A DNA stretch of 64,000 bases from Chitinophaga skermanii (GCF_003259335.1 NZ_QLLL01000015.1:39031-103030); one strand, 5' to 3'. Shown: positions 53,643-63,254, counted from the stretch's first letter. A program made the numbers and translations. The notes: generated by a model from the sequence alone, not told the origin.

Positions 53643-53675
53643 TAAGTTTCGGTCATTAATCTACGAGAACTAAAC

Positions 53676-56504
53676 ATGAAAAGAACATATATCCCTCTTT
53701 TTGCGATTGCCTTCCTGGTAGGAACACAAGCCAAAGCGCAATCAGTAAAAGATTCAACCAAAAATAAAGACGCGCAACAGGTGATCGACCTCGGTTTGCG
53801 CAGCGAAAAAGCTTGGCGCTCAACTGCGTCGACCTACACCATTACAGGCGACGAACTAGCACGCACGACTGCTGGTAACTTGCTCAATACTTTACAAGGC
53901 CGTATTCCAGGCTTAACCGTATCTACCGGCTCTGGTGAACCAGGGTACGATAACCCTACTTTCTATGTACGTGGTCAAAGCAGCTGGAACATTGCCGGTA
54001 ACAGGTTATTGATCTTGTTAGATGGTTACCCGGTTGAATTAAACGCGATTGGTGCCCTTTCTCCTTACGAGGTGGAAACCGTTACCTTGATGAAAGACGC
54101 TGCTGCTACTGCTATCTACGGTTTAGAAAGTGGCGCAGGTGTACTCAGCATCCGCACGAAAAAAGGTACCCAAAGCTCTAAAATCCAAATTAGCGCGAAC
54201 GGTCGTTACGGTATCTTAACGCCTATCGAGTTGCCGAAAGTAATGAACGCGTACGACTACACTCGTTTGTACAACCAAGCATTACAAAACGACAACCTCC
54301 CAATTAAATTCGCTAACCCGGAGCTCTATAAAAGCAAGAACGATCCTTATCACCCGAACGTAGATTGGTACGATGAACTCTTAAAGAAAACATCTACCAT
54401 TCAAGATTATAACGTTACGTTTAGAGGTGGTTCCGATAAAGCGCGCTATTTCGTGTTAATGAGCTATACCAACTTCGAAGGTTTGTATAAAAACGCCACC
54501 GCCATCGATAAAGATTTCGGTACGAACGCGAAATACACGAAACTGAATCTCCGCGCTAATGCAGATATCCAGTTGAGCAAGAACTTATCGATTGGTGTGA
54601 ATTTAAGCGGTGTTACGGAAGATAAAAACACCCCGAACGGCTTTACCGCTGCTACGGTGTTCAACAACTTGTTACGCGTACCATCTGCTGCCTTCGCGGT
54701 GAAAAACCCGAACGGTACATGGGGTAACAGTGCTGTATATAACTTCAACCCGGTACAACTCTTACAACAGAACGGTATCTATAACTCGCACACCCGTAAC
54801 CTCCAAACTGCCTTCAACGTTACTGAACGTTTGGATGCATTGGTGCCAGGTTTAGCCTTGGTGGGCGGTGTATCGTTCAACAACCAATACGTAGGTACTT
54901 ACCAAAAGGCCTTCACCGTGCAATCATTCGAGTTATTGAAGAATGCACAAGACGAACCAATTTTAGACCAAGCCGGCAATCCTACTTACCGTGTATTGGG
55001 TGCTAGCTCGCAATCTATTAGCGATGGTGGTAACCAACACTGGAACAGAACGGCCGTACAAGTAGGTTTAACTTACGAAAGAAGCTTCGGTAAACATACG
55101 TTCAGTGGTATTGCCCAAGCACGTCGCCAAAACTTCAACCACGATGGCCAAGTATACCAAGTGCGTTCACAAGGTTTACTCGGTGCCGTTACATACGATT
55201 ACAATAGCACGTACATTGTTGATCTCTCTGCTTCTTACAATGGTTCTGCCGATTATGCTGCCGGTCAACGCTACGGTTTATTCCCTGCTATTGGCTTAGG
55301 CTGGATCGTAACAAACGAACGTTTCTTGAAAGACAATGCAGCGATCGATTTCTTGAAAGTACGCGCTTCATACGGTATTACCGGTAACATGAATGAAGAT
55401 GCGCGTTTCTTGTTTGAACAATGGGGCGTTACTTCTGGTAGCTATATCCTTGGTACCAACAACGCAAGCCGTGGTGGTAGAACAGAAGGTGCTTTGCCCA
55501 ATAGTGGTTTCACTTGGGAAGAAAAGAAATCTTTCAACTTCGGTTTCGACATGAAATTGTGGAAGAAGATTAACGTAACAGCGGATGTATTCAGTGAAAG
55601 AAGAACAGGTATCCTCGATCAAATCAATGGTATTCCTGCTTACACGGGCTTCGCTTTCCAAAGGGTGAACACGGGTGAAGTATCGAACAAAGGTTTCGAA
55701 TTAGGCGTAACGTTCAAAGACAAAATCCAATCATTCGAATACTACGCAGGTGTAACAGCAGCCTTCGCTCGTAACAAAATCGAGCGCCGCTCCGATATCC
55801 CAATGCCACACGATTACCTTTACCAAAGAGGTTACCGTATCGGCCAAATGCGTGGCTTGCAGAACGATGGTTTCTACCAACAAGCTGATTTCGATGCAAA
55901 CGGTAACTTATTACCAGGCGTTGTAAAATCTTCTTACGGCGTAGTGAAACCAGGCGATCTTAAATTTAAAGACCAAGACGGTAATGGCATCGTGAATATG
56001 TTCGACGTAGTGCCTATTAACTATGCGAAATTACCGGAAATGACTTGGGGTTTCAATCTCGGCTTCAAATACAAAGGCTTCGATTTCGATGCATTCATCC
56101 AAGCAGTAACTAACCGTACGGTAAGTTTATTGGATGATGCGTACGATTACACGCATCCTTTCGTGAACAACAACAACATTACCATCTTCTCAAACAACGC
56201 TTGGACGCCAGAAACTGCTACTACAGCAACTTCTCCGCGCTTGTCGACACTTAACAACGACAACAACAACGTTCAATCCGATTTCTGGATGAGAAACGGT
56301 AATTTCTTGAAAGTACGCAGCTTAGAGTTAGGCTATACATTGCCGCACCGCGGGTTCTTGCGTAAAATCGACCTTATCCGTGTATTCGTGATCGGTAACA
56401 ACTTGATCTCTTGGGATAAGTTAGATAACATGGAAGCTGAAAGAATGTCGATGGGTTACCCATTGATGAAATCTGTGAGCTTTGGTTTGAATGCGAAATT
56501 TTAG
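53676..56504 (+). CDS. SusC-family TonB-dependent transporter, second, lacking the N-terminal Ig domain
   Basis: This 942-residue transporter has a signal peptide ending Ala-Lys-Ala-Gln (about 22). It goes after only about 35 residues (Asp-Leu-Gly-Leu-Arg-Ser-Glu-Lys-Ala-Trp) into the plug (Asn-Leu-Leu-Asn-Thr-Leu-Gln-Gly-Arg-Ile-Pro-Gly-Leu), with no CarboxypepD_reg-like domain. No typical Val-Val-Val-Gly-Tyr-Gly TonB box is visible. The barrel is full length and ends in Asn-Ala-Lys-Phe. Such SusC forms exist, but they differ from the first copy in how TonB may engage. Gaps to the flanking susD genes are 33 and 24 bp, so it belongs to the same operon. Confidence 0.93.
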   Translation: MKRTYIPLFAIAFLVGTQAKAQSVKDSTKNKDAQQVIDLGLRSEKAWRSTASTYTITGDELARTTAGNLLNTLQGRIPGLTVSTGSGEPGYDNPTFYVRGQSSWNIAGNRLLILLDGYPVELNAIGALSPYEVETVTLMKDAAATAIYGLESGAGVLSIRTKKGTQSSKIQISANGRYGILTPIELPKVMNAYDYTRLYNQALQNDNLPIKFANPELYKSKNDPYHPNVDWYDELLKKTSTIQDYNVTFRGGSDKARYFVLMSYTNFEGLYKNATAIDKDFGTNAKYTKLNLRANADIQLSKNLSIGVNLSGVTEDKNTPNGFTAATVFNNLLRVPSAAFAVKNPNGTWGNSAVYNFNPVQLLQQNGIYNSHTRNLQTAFNVTERLDALVPGLALVGGVSFNNQYVGTYQKAFTVQSFELLKNAQDEPILDQAGNPTYRVLGASSQSISDGGNQHWNRTAVQVGLTYERSFGKHTFSGIAQARRQNFNHDGQVYQVRSQGLLGAVTYDYNSTYIVDLSASYNGSADYAAGQRYGLFPAIGLGWIVTNERFLKDNAAIDFLKVRASYGITGNMNEDARFLFEQWGVTSGSYILGTNNASRGGRTEGALPNSGFTWEEKKSFNFGFDMKLWKKINVTADVFSERRTGILDQINGIPAYTGFAFQRVNTGEVSNKGFELGVTFKDKIQSFEYYAGVTAAFARNKIERRSDIPMPHDYLYQRGYRIGQMRGLQNDGFYQQADFDANGNLLPGVVKSSYGVVKPGDLKFKDQDGNGIVNMFDVVPINYAKLPEMTWGFNLGFKYKGFDFDAFIQAVTNRTVSLLDDAYDYTHPFVNNNNITIFSNNAWTPETATTATSPRLSTLNNDNNNVQSDFWMRNGNFLKVRSLELGYTLPHRGFLRKIDLIRVFVIGNNLISWDKLDNMEAERMSMGYPLMKSVSFGLNAKF

Positions 56505-56528
56505 TACTGACTAAATCAAAACGAGAAA

Positions 56529-58226
56529 ATGAAAAAACTGTCTTATATCATAGCAGCATTCGTTGTAGGCACTTTCTGCGCTTGCCAGAAAGACTATCTG
56601 AATGTGAAGAACGTGGACGCAAACGTGCCCATCGACATGCTATACACGAACTATAACTACGTACAACAAGTATTGTGGTACACCTACGGTTTCTTACCGG
56701 ATGGGTTCGACAAATTCAACATGGAAGCTGCTACCGATAACGCGGAAGCTACATGGGTAGGTGATCGTTCTCAAGACTTCAACTACGGTATTTGGAACCA
56801 ATATAGCAACAACGACAACCTTTGGGAGCGTAACTATACTGCTATTCGCCAAGCGAACTTGTACTTGAAAAACAAGAACATGGTGGATATTTCCTACATC
56901 AAGGATCGTATTAACTCACCAGATAGTACCGCGTATTGGAATGCCCGCGATAACGTGAAATTCATGGAAGGTGAAATGAACTTTTTGAAAGCTTATTTCT
57001 ACTTCGAATTAGTAAAACGTTACGGTGGTGTACCTATTATCGACAACGCGTTGAACTTCTCCGAGAAAGCTTCTTGGCAAGGTATTCAAAGAAATAGTGT
57101 AGATGAATGTATTAAGTACATCACTACATTATGCGATAAAGCGGCTGAGATTATCCCTGAGAACATGGCGGCGTACTCTTGGTACGAAGCTGGTCGTGCT
57201 ACACGCGGTTCCGTATTGGCATTAAAATCCCGCGTCCTCTTATACGGCGCTAGTAAGCTGTATAAAGAAGCAGGATCAACTACCACTTGGGCAGCAGCAG
57301 CGGCAGCAGCTAACGCGGTAATCAAATTGAACCAATATTCTTTAGATGGTTCATATGGTAACCTGTTTGGTTCGAACAACAGTGCTTCCAAAGAAGCGAT
57401 CTTCTATAGAAGATACGGTTCTGTAAACACCTTGGAAATCGCCAACTTCCCGCTTCAATTCGAAAACGCGAACGGCAGAAGTTTAACGCCTAGCCAAAAC
57501 TTCGTAGACGAGTTTGAAGTATTAGTGAAAGATAACAATGGTACCGTAATTGGTAGCGAACCATTCAACTGGAACAACCCGGTGCACGCAGCCAACCCGT
57601 ATGCTAACCGTGATCCAAGGTTTGATGCCACCGTTATTTACAATGGTAAAACCTTCAAATCACAAGTTATCCAAACTTACAGCGGTGGTTCGAGCGGTTT
57701 GCCGAAACAAAATGCTACAAAAACAGGGTACTACACTTTGAAATATGTACAAAGCGGTATCGATTTAATCAACAATACGAAAGCTAACCACCAGTACATA
57801 TACTTCCGCTACGCAGAAATTCTCTTGAACTATGCAGAAGCTATGTACAATGCTTATGGTCCAGATGCCGATCCACAAGGATATGGCATGACAGCCCTCC
57901 AAGCAATTAACGCGGTACGCAACCGTACAGGTGTTAAATTACCGGCACTTACATCGGCCCAATTAAACGAGAACGCGTTTGTACATGAACGCAACGTGGA
58001 ATTAGGTTTCGAAGGACACCGTTTCTGGGATGTAAGAAGATGGAAACTCGGTTTAACGTACTTCAACAAGCCGTTACGCCGTATGGACATTACGAACAAC
58101 AACGGTACTTTCACTTACGCAGTGAAGAACTTGGAAGACCGCGTGTTCGAAGAAAAAATGTATTGGTACCCTATCCCGCAAGCCGAAATTACGGTAACGG
58201 GCTGGCTCCAAAACACAGGATGGTAG
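56529..58226 (+). CDS. SusD/RagB-family surface lipoprotein, second of two
   Basis: This 565-residue lipoprotein has Phe-Cys-Ala-Cys-Gln-Lys-Asp-Tyr-Leu at residues 17-25 (lipid Cys followed by Gln-Lys-Asp). SusD helices carry Arg-Gln-Ala-Asn-Leu-Tyr-Leu and Lys-Arg-Tyr-Gly-Gly-Val-Pro, and the C-terminal block reads Glu-Arg-Asn-Val-Glu-Leu-Gly-Phe-Glu-Gly-His-Arg-Phe-Trp-Asp-Val-Arg-Arg-Trp, ending Pro-Ile-Pro-Gln-Ala-Glu. It pairs with the second SusC. An alanine run of eight residues lies near residue 258. It ends the operon, 32 bp before a terminator. Confidence 0.95.
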   Translation: MKKLSYIIAAFVVGTFCACQKDYLNVKNVDANVPIDMLYTNYNYVQQVLWYTYGFLPDGFDKFNMEAATDNAEATWVGDRSQDFNYGIWNQYSNNDNLWERNYTAIRQANLYLKNKNMVDISYIKDRINSPDSTAYWNARDNVKFMEGEMNFLKAYFYFELVKRYGGVPIIDNALNFSEKASWQGIQRNSVDECIKYITTLCDKAAEIIPENMAAYSWYEAGRATRGSVLALKSRVLLYGASKLYKEAGSTTTWAAAAAAANAVIKLNQYSLDGSYGNLFGSNNSASKEAIFYRRYGSVNTLEIANFPLQFENANGRSLTPSQNFVDEFEVLVKDNNGTVIGSEPFNWNNPVHAANPYANRDPRFDATVIYNGKTFKSQVIQTYSGGSSGLPKQNATKTGYYTLKYVQSGIDLINNTKANHQYIYFRYAEILLNYAEAMYNAYGPDADPQGYGMTALQAINAVRNRTGVKLPALTSAQLNENAFVHERNVELGFEGHRFWDVRRWKLGLTYFNKPLRRMDITNNNGTFTYAVKNLEDRVFEEKMYWYPIPQAEITVTGWLQNTGW

Positions 58227-58258
58227 ACGTTTAGTTTACGTGGCAATAATTAGTAATC

Positions 58259-58291
58259 ACAGGCTGTAATTTTTTACAGCCTGTATTTTTT
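58259..58291. terminator. rho-independent terminator ending the susCD operon
   Basis: Perfect 11-bp arms (ACAGGCTGTAA and TTACAGCCTGT) with a T4 loop are followed by an A and seven T. It also lies 9 bp beyond the stop of the convergent porin gene and may serve both. Confidence 0.9.
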
Positions 58292-58299
58292 TATACCAC

Positions 58300-59595
58300 T
58301 CACAGTACCCATTGTATGCGCGTTAAAATTTGATTCGTAAGACCGGTTTTAGCGAACCTATCCAAGGTCGACACACCATATCCAACACTTACCCTATAAT
58401 GCTGGGAAGCCCACCAATTCACCCCAAAATGCCATTTCTTCAATATACCGCCATCAATCGACCGGTCCGTTAGATCCAAATGAGAATACCGGGCCACCAC
58501 TTCCCATGCCCCGCTTTTCTTCTTCGGCATAATACGCCGCGCATAGGAAGCCATTTTATCGTACGGCCTATGTTCGCCTGTAATTACCCAACTGGCAATG
58601 ATATTCCAACCATTGAAAGTAAGCGTACCTATATCGGCCGGGGTCCAGTTTTGTACATACTCGGCCGTCAAAGAATAGCCTTTATAGTTATAGAGAAACT
58701 CCCCCCCCAGGTTCCAACTATGCGAAGCATCAATACTTTTCGTATCAACATAATAATCCGACACATTACTTTCCACCTTACCCTTATAGCGTAAAGTATG
58801 GTTATCGGCTCCTATGTACCGTGAGCTGGCAGCTAAGTGAAGGTATTGATCGCCCGTTTTCGATAGAATGGGTAAGCCGCTTACCCGGAAGGTAACATCA
58901 TTGCCACTTTTGCTAAGGGGTACACCCGTAACCCAGCCATCGTTATACCAACCAATGGCGTACGTCATCCGGTCGTGCAAACTTCGAATCATATACTTCA
59001 CCCCTATATTCCGCGACACGAAAAACGGGTTCATCACCCGCTCGGTTTGAGGAATATTCACAGCATCGCCCACCACTTCGTAAATGTGCGTTTCTTTCAT
59101 TTTACCAATGGTGAGCTTCCCGAATTTATCAGCCTTCCCAAACGGGATGGCTAAATAAGCATCTGTTAAACCAAATGCATGTTCACTGGTATCCCTGCCA
59201 AATCCCCGGAATTCTACACTTACAAAGTACTGCCAAGGATTTTTGAACTTAAACAAGCCAGAAAACATAAGCCTCGCCGCCCGAATTTCAACGGTATTAT
59301 CCTGGGTAGATACTTGGGCCTTGCTGGAATCGTTTTGGAAGAAAGCAGTGTAATCTAAGAGGAATACAGCGCCTATTTTGAACGAGATATGTTTGCCATC
59401 GTACTGCGTCCAGTTAATCCATTTTTGAGGTACGTCTGGTATAACGAAGGTGGATGTTTTCTGGGTGTCGAGTACGATTTGTTGGTTATTTGTATCTATC
59501 GGAGCTGTGTATTGGCCATACACCAACCTGTTGGAACAAACCAACAGGCAACATTGAATCGATAGAATGATATATAAAACTCTTTTCAAACGCAT
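58300..59595 (-). CDS. phosphate-selective porin O/P family protein
   Basis: The ATG at 59595 places Arg-Leu-Lys-Arg directly before a hydrophobic signal ending Val-Tyr-Gly-Gln, giving 431 residues. The mature protein is an alternating-strand barrel with family features: Lys-Ile-Gly-Ala near the start, Arg-Ala-Ala-Arg-type Arg clusters, a Gly-Lys-Met-Lys-Glu segment and a long C-terminal barrel ending in Trp-Val-Leu. OprO/OprP relatives conduct phosphate or polyphosphate, and Bacteroidota members are often unassigned. Divergent from a DUF481 gene. No phosphate-transport genes are near, so phosphate specificity should not be assumed. Confidence 0.85.
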   Translation of the reverse strand: MRLKRVLYIILSIQCCLLVCSNRLVYGQYTAPIDTNNQQIVLDTQKTSTFVIPDVPQKWINWTQYDGKHISFKIGAVFLLDYTAFFQNDSSKAQVSTQDNTVEIRAARLMFSGLFKFKNPWQYFVSVEFRGFGRDTSEHAFGLTDAYLAIPFGKADKFGKLTIGKMKETHIYEVVGDAVNIPQTERVMNPFFVSRNIGVKYMIRSLHDRMTYAIGWYNDGWVTGVPLSKSGNDVTFRVSGLPILSKTGDQYLHLAASSRYIGADNHTLRYKGKVESNVSDYYVDTKSIDASHSWNLGGEFLYNYKGYSLTAEYVQNWTPADIGTLTFNGWNIIASWVITGEHRPYDKMASYARRIMPKKKSGAWEVVARYSHLDLTDRSIDGGILKKWHFGVNWWASQHYRVSVGYGVSTLDRFAKTGLTNQILTRIQWVL

Positions 59596-59881
59596 GCTGC
59601 TGGGAAGCATTTTGGGTAGATAACTAAGATTTGAACTGTAGCCTTACCATAGTTGTATAGAAATTATAACAACTTTACCTCCAGGTATATAGTAAAGCAA
59701 TAGGGGCTATAAAGCATGTAAAATAAACTTAAGATAAGTGCAAGAATGAAGTTATGCGTTAGAAAAGAAAATGCTCGTGCTAATATGATAAAACAACTCA
59801 GCTGAAAAATTGTTTGTTTTACCTATTGATTCATTTATCCAACACATTTCTACTAAATACGGGCTTATTTTCATTCACCAC
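59596..59881. other. divergent AT-rich spacer
   Basis: This 286-bp region between the porin and DUF481 genes has no visible gene or repeat. It ends in a canonical ribosome-binding site. Confidence 0.45.
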
Positions 59882-59890
59882 AAAGGAGGT
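59882..59890 (+). promoter_or_regulatory. canonical Shine-Dalgarno sequence (AAAGGAGGT)
   Basis: A full AAAGGAGGT lies 5 bp before the ATG at 59896. Bacteroidota rarely rely on such sites and no other gene in this window has one this complete, so it settles the start codon. Confidence 0.75.
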
Positions 59891-59895
59891 TTTCT

Positions 59896-60927
59896 ATGAA
59901 TAATAACAAGTGTGTATATACACTCCTCATTTTCATCGTAACCTTTACTATGCATGTATCAGCAGCAGAAAAAGACACGCTCTATTTGCGCAATGGACAA
60001 ATACTCATCGGCGAACTAAAAGAAATTGCCTACGGTAGGTTGAAGTTTGATGCCGATGATGTTGGTCTTTCCTCCATTAAAATCAGCAAAGTGGCTACGC
60101 TAAAGGCCACCACCCATTTGTATCGCATTGAAACTGCCCAAAAAACACTGTATTACTCCAGTGTATACCCCGATTCCACTGCCGGGCATGTTGGTATAAA
60201 ACAAGAGGGTCAAATTATTTCCATCCCCTTACTATCGATCCTCAATACACGGTATTATAAATCCGCATCAGCAGGACTTTGGGAAGGAAACTTATCACTC
60301 GGCTATAGTTATACAAAATCCAGCGACATTGGTCGATTAAATGCAGATGCAGGTTTCAAATACAATTTACCCAAAGCAGAATTTGCTACTAACATGTCGG
60401 AAATCGTTACCCAAACGGATACTGGCTGGGTAAGGGAAAACGAAAACTTAAGTTTGTCGGGCGCCTATTATTTAAACTATTCTTGGCAGGCAATAGCCTT
60501 GTTGAACTACCAACGAAATATTCAATTAGGCTTGAAAAGACGTTTCCAAGAAGGTATCGGTATCGGGGTGAACGTATTATCGACATCCAACTTGCGGTTA
60601 AAGTCCATCTTGGGCGCCATTTTAAACCAAGAAAAAAACATGGAAAATGTAAATGCTGCTACGGTGGAAGCAGGATTACTGAACACCTTCACCCTATTTA
60701 ATCTTTCCAAACCCGATATTAATATCTCTTCCACCCAAAACGTTTACTTTGGCATTACCCAAGCAGGTCGAATACGGCATGATGGGCAAATAAAAGTAAC
60801 ATGGAAGGTCATCAGCGACTTTTCCGTAAACATTACATTATACGACAACTACGATAGCCAACCGCCCGGCATAAATGCTGCAAATATTGACTATGGCATC
60901 GTATTCGGTGTGGGGTATTCTTTCTAA
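59896..60927 (+). CDS. DUF481 outer-membrane barrel protein
   Basis: This 343-residue exported protein has a signal ending Val-Ser-Ala-Ala-Glu (about 23). A short domain follows with Thr-Leu-Tyr-Leu-Arg-Asn-Gly-Gln and Gly-Glu-Leu-Lys, as often found before DUF481, and then a beta-barrel from about residue 120 (Gly-Asn-Leu-Ser-Leu-Gly-Tyr-Ser-Tyr-Thr-Lys) ending Val-Gly-Tyr-Ser-Phe. DUF481 (YdiY) proteins are salt-induced outer-membrane proteins of unknown role. It is a single gene with a strong ribosome-binding site. Confidence 0.85.
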   Translation: MNNNKCVYTLLIFIVTFTMHVSAAEKDTLYLRNGQILIGELKEIAYGRLKFDADDVGLSSIKISKVATLKATTHLYRIETAQKTLYYSSVYPDSTAGHVGIKQEGQIISIPLLSILNTRYYKSASAGLWEGNLSLGYSYTKSSDIGRLNADAGFKYNLPKAEFATNMSEIVTQTDTGWVRENENLSLSGAYYLNYSWQAIALLNYQRNIQLGLKRRFQEGIGIGVNVLSTSNLRLKSILGAILNQEKNMENVNAATVEAGLLNTFTLFNLSKPDINISSTQNVYFGITQAGRIRHDGQIKVTWKVISDFSVNITLYDNYDSQPPGINAANIDYGIVFGVGYSF

Positions 60928-60933
60928 TCCCCT

Positions 60934-60968
60934 GGGCAGCATACATCAAAACAATCCAGGTTTTTTTT
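60934..60968 (+). terminator. weak terminator after the DUF481 gene
   Basis: A 5-bp stem (CCTGG and CCAGG) with a 20-nt loop is followed by eight T. The stem is short but the T-tract is strong. Confidence 0.55.
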
Positions 60969-61103
60969 AACAAAAACAGCTTTCTATTGTTTTACATAAC
61001 AACATCCCCTTAGTTGGGATCAAATTCCTCCATAAGCATAACAATTTCTTGCATACATCAATATTACCTCGATCAACGCTCTTGTAATAAATAAACATTG
61101 GTT

Positions 61104-62057
61104 ATGCTTCAATCAATCCGAAAATGCCCACGCCTTGTTATTTACTTTTTCATGCTGGTAATCATCTTTGAACCATGTTTAAGCTATGGACAAGGACGAC
61201 GTGGTGGTGGCGGTCGGCCACATGGCGGCCAAAACAGGCAACGCCAAGCACCGCAAAGAAATACCCAGCGGCAGAATAACTTCAACCAGCATCAACGCCC
61301 GGCAAATAATACACCGAGAAACTTGCCAAATACAACACGGAATAATCAACCCAATCACCGGAGTTACCGGGATAATAATTCGAATCATACCGCGCGTAAT
61401 AATAATAACCAGTTTAATTCCAACAATCGAAATATCAATGTCGATAATCGGCATAACAACAATAACGTCAATATCAACGTCAATAACAACTTCAACGTAC
61501 ACAATAACCGCAATACCGTTGTTCGACGCAATAACCTCAGTTACTACCCTCGTCCTCCTTACGTATATGGAGGTAGGCGTTATTATGCATACCATCCTTA
61601 TTACTACCATCCATACCGCCCTTATTCATGGGGCCCCGTATGGCATCCTTGGGGTTTCTTCATTACTACTTTGGCGGTAACGGCCATCGTGGTATCGGTG
61701 AACAATCAAAAATATCATTACGACCAAGGGGTGTGGTATCAACCTTCGGGGAATGGGTATACAGTAGTGTCGGCACCAGTGGGAGGAACCGTTACAACCC
61801 TTCCAAGTGGCAATGAACCCGTGGTAGTGAATAATACAACGAACTACTATTATGGTGGTGCTTATTACGAGAAGGATGGTCAGCAATACAAAGTGGTAGC
61901 CCCTCCTGCCGGAGCCGTGGTATCTAAATTGCCAGAAGGTGGTAAAGAGGTGAAAATTGGTGGGCAAACGTATGTACAGGTAGGCGAAACGTATTACCAA
62001 CCTGTACAAGTGAACGGCGATTCAAAATACGAAGTAGTACAAGTAGAAAATTCGTAA
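61104..62057 (+). CDS. DUF6515 family secreted protein with Asn/Arg-rich low-complexity region
   Basis: The ATG at 61104 is used; the frame otherwise opens on a TTG. The 317-residue product has a signal ending Ser-Tyr-Gly-Gln (about 30) and an Asn/Arg/Gln/His-rich disordered stretch to about residue 150. A Tyr/Pro/His-rich segment comes next, then a hydrophobic helix (Phe-Ile-Thr-Thr-Leu-Ala-Val-Thr-Ala-Ile-Val-Val) and a beta domain with repeated Val-Val-Ser/Ala-Ala-Pro-x-Gly-Gly/Ala units. The C-terminal half resembles DUF6515. Function unknown; the layout suggests a membrane-tethered envelope protein. Confidence 0.75.
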   Translation: MLQSIRKCPRLVIYFFMLVIIFEPCLSYGQGRRGGGGRPHGGQNRQRQAPQRNTQRQNNFNQHQRPANNTPRNLPNTTRNNQPNHRSYRDNNSNHTARNNNNQFNSNNRNINVDNRHNNNNVNINVNNNFNVHNNRNTVVRRNNLSYYPRPPYVYGGRRYYAYHPYYYHPYRPYSWGPVWHPWGFFITTLAVTAIVVSVNNQKYHYDQGVWYQPSGNGYTVVSAPVGGTVTTLPSGNEPVVVNNTTNYYYGGAYYEKDGQQYKVVAPPAGAVVSKLPEGGKEVKIGGQTYVQVGETYYQPVQVNGDSKYEVVQVENS

Positions 62058-62089
62058 GCTATCGATATTGTAAACCTTGTTAGCCTTGG

Positions 62090-62116
62090 CGGTTCCTGTT
62101 CGGAGCCGCTTTTTTT
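62090..62116. terminator. terminator with T-tract overlapping a convergent stop codon
   Basis: Arms GCGGTTCC and GGAGCCGC (one G-T pair) with a 4-nt loop are followed by seven T. The minus-strand GNAT stop codon (62115-62117) begins inside the T-tract. Confidence 0.8.
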
Positions 62117-62654
62117 ATGACCGTTCCTCCCATGCTGCTTTCGTAAGCTCGAACCAGTTGGTGGGATCGCCATCGTAATCGAATACTGTTTTGAAGGTGA
62201 ACCCCATTTTCTCTAATACTTTTTGGGAATTCGCGTTCCCTATATCGGTAATGGCGTACATTAGGTCTAAGCCTAGTTCCTCGAAGCCATATGCAATAAC
62301 AGCCCTAGCGGCTTCCGAAGCATACCCTTTCCCCCAGTGCTTTTGTTTGAAACGGTAGCCCAAGTCGTAATAATTCACATGTCCATTCACAGGCTCTTTA
62401 ATCAACTTCAAACCTGCCCAACCGATACATTCATGCGTGGCTTTGTCGATCACAGCCCAACGGCCAATGCCATTGTCGATATACTGTTGATTGATCATGT
62501 TAACAACCGCCACCACTTCTTCCTTCGATTTTACAGGCTTATTCCAGAGGTAAAGATGTACGGCGGGGTCTGCATCCATTTCGAATAGATCGTCGACATC
62601 CTGGTGGTTCATTTTGCGTAATACTAGGCGTTCTGTGGTGATGATAGCTTCCAT
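62115..62654 (-). CDS. GNAT family N-acetyltransferase (RimJ/RimL-like)
   Basis: This 179-residue cytoplasmic enzyme has the Acetyltransf_3 pattern: N-terminal Thr-Glu-Arg-Leu-Val-Leu-Arg, the acetyl-CoA motif Gln-Lys-His-Trp-Gly-Lys-Gly-Tyr-Ala-Ser-Glu-Ala near 100-112 (Arg/Gln-x-x-Gly-x-Gly/Ala type), and Asn-Ala-Asn-Ser-Gln-Lys-Val-Leu-Glu-Lys-Met-Gly-Phe near 140-152. Length is typical. Substrates are protein N-termini, amino acids or antibiotics; none can be chosen here. Confidence 0.93.
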   Translation of the reverse strand: MEAIITTERLVLRKMNHQDVDDLFEMDADPAVHLYLWNKPVKSKEEVVAVVNMINQQYIDNGIGRWAVIDKATHECIGWAGLKLIKEPVNGHVNYYDLGYRFKQKHWGKGYASEAARAVIAYGFEELGLDLMYAITDIGNANSQKVLEKMGFTFKTVFDYDGDPTNWFELTKAAWEERS

Positions 62655-62714
62655 GTGGCGATGTTTACCGCCAATATACTGTTTATCGATTAGAATGACT
62701 TATATTAGTTGTCT

Positions 62715-62990
62715 ATGCCATTTCAAGAAAATGTACATACCGCTGTACGAACTACCCGTTTTGTATTATGGGAATCGAAGCCAATTACCCTCGTGATGCA
62801 TCATGAAGAGGATGCTATGTGGGAGTTTAGGAGTGATGATATTTGCTTACAGGCCGATGATTTCATGATGGTGTCGTTGGAAGAAATGCTGCTACTGGAT
62901 GCTTCTTTGGAAGCCTTGGGTACTTTGCCCCTTGGGATGAAGGCGCGGCGATTGGGATATGGGGGTAATTGGGAAACCCAGCAAATATAA
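62715..62990 (+). CDS. small hypothetical acidic protein (91 aa)
   Basis: The ATG at 62715 is used because the frame otherwise opens on a TTG at 62709. The 91-residue product has a strand-rich first half (Thr-Thr-Arg-Phe-Val-Leu-Trp-Glu, Ile-Thr-Leu-Val-Met-His), an acidic middle and a helical segment (Ser-Leu-Glu-Glu-Met-Leu-Leu-Leu). No family recognised. It diverges from the acetyltransferase across 60 bp, which supports a real gene. Confidence 0.55.
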   Translation: MPFQENVHTAVRTTRFVLWESKPITLVMHHEEDAMWEFRSDDICLQADDFMMVSLEEMLLLDASLEALGTLPLGMKARRLGYGGNWETQQI

Positions 62991-63254
62991 CACCTCGCAG
63001 TTATCTAGTTCAAGATTGTACTAAAAATAGATGCGCATAATTTGGAATTGTACAAATTAAATTTATAAAATGTCAAGTAAATTATTCTTGATTATGACAA
63101 AAATCGTTTAAGTTTATATCCAAATATTATTCTTCTTGTGTTCATTAACCGCTATCCAATTATCTATGAATGTCTCAAGATTAATAACAACCTAACAACA
63201 GTAACTATAAAATTCAATTCTGTTTTAAAGAAAATTAAGTAATCGTAACCAAAA
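62991..63254. other. AT-rich intergenic region
   Basis: About 260 bp upstream of the RHS-type gene with no visible gene or repeat; strongly AT-rich. It presumably holds the promoter. Confidence 0.4.

Noticed and set aside
61179..61680. Long overlapping frames on both strands in the DUF6515 gene
   Set aside because: They arise from the AAT/AAC-rich low-complexity region; only the frame with a signal peptide and a recognisable C-terminal domain is real.
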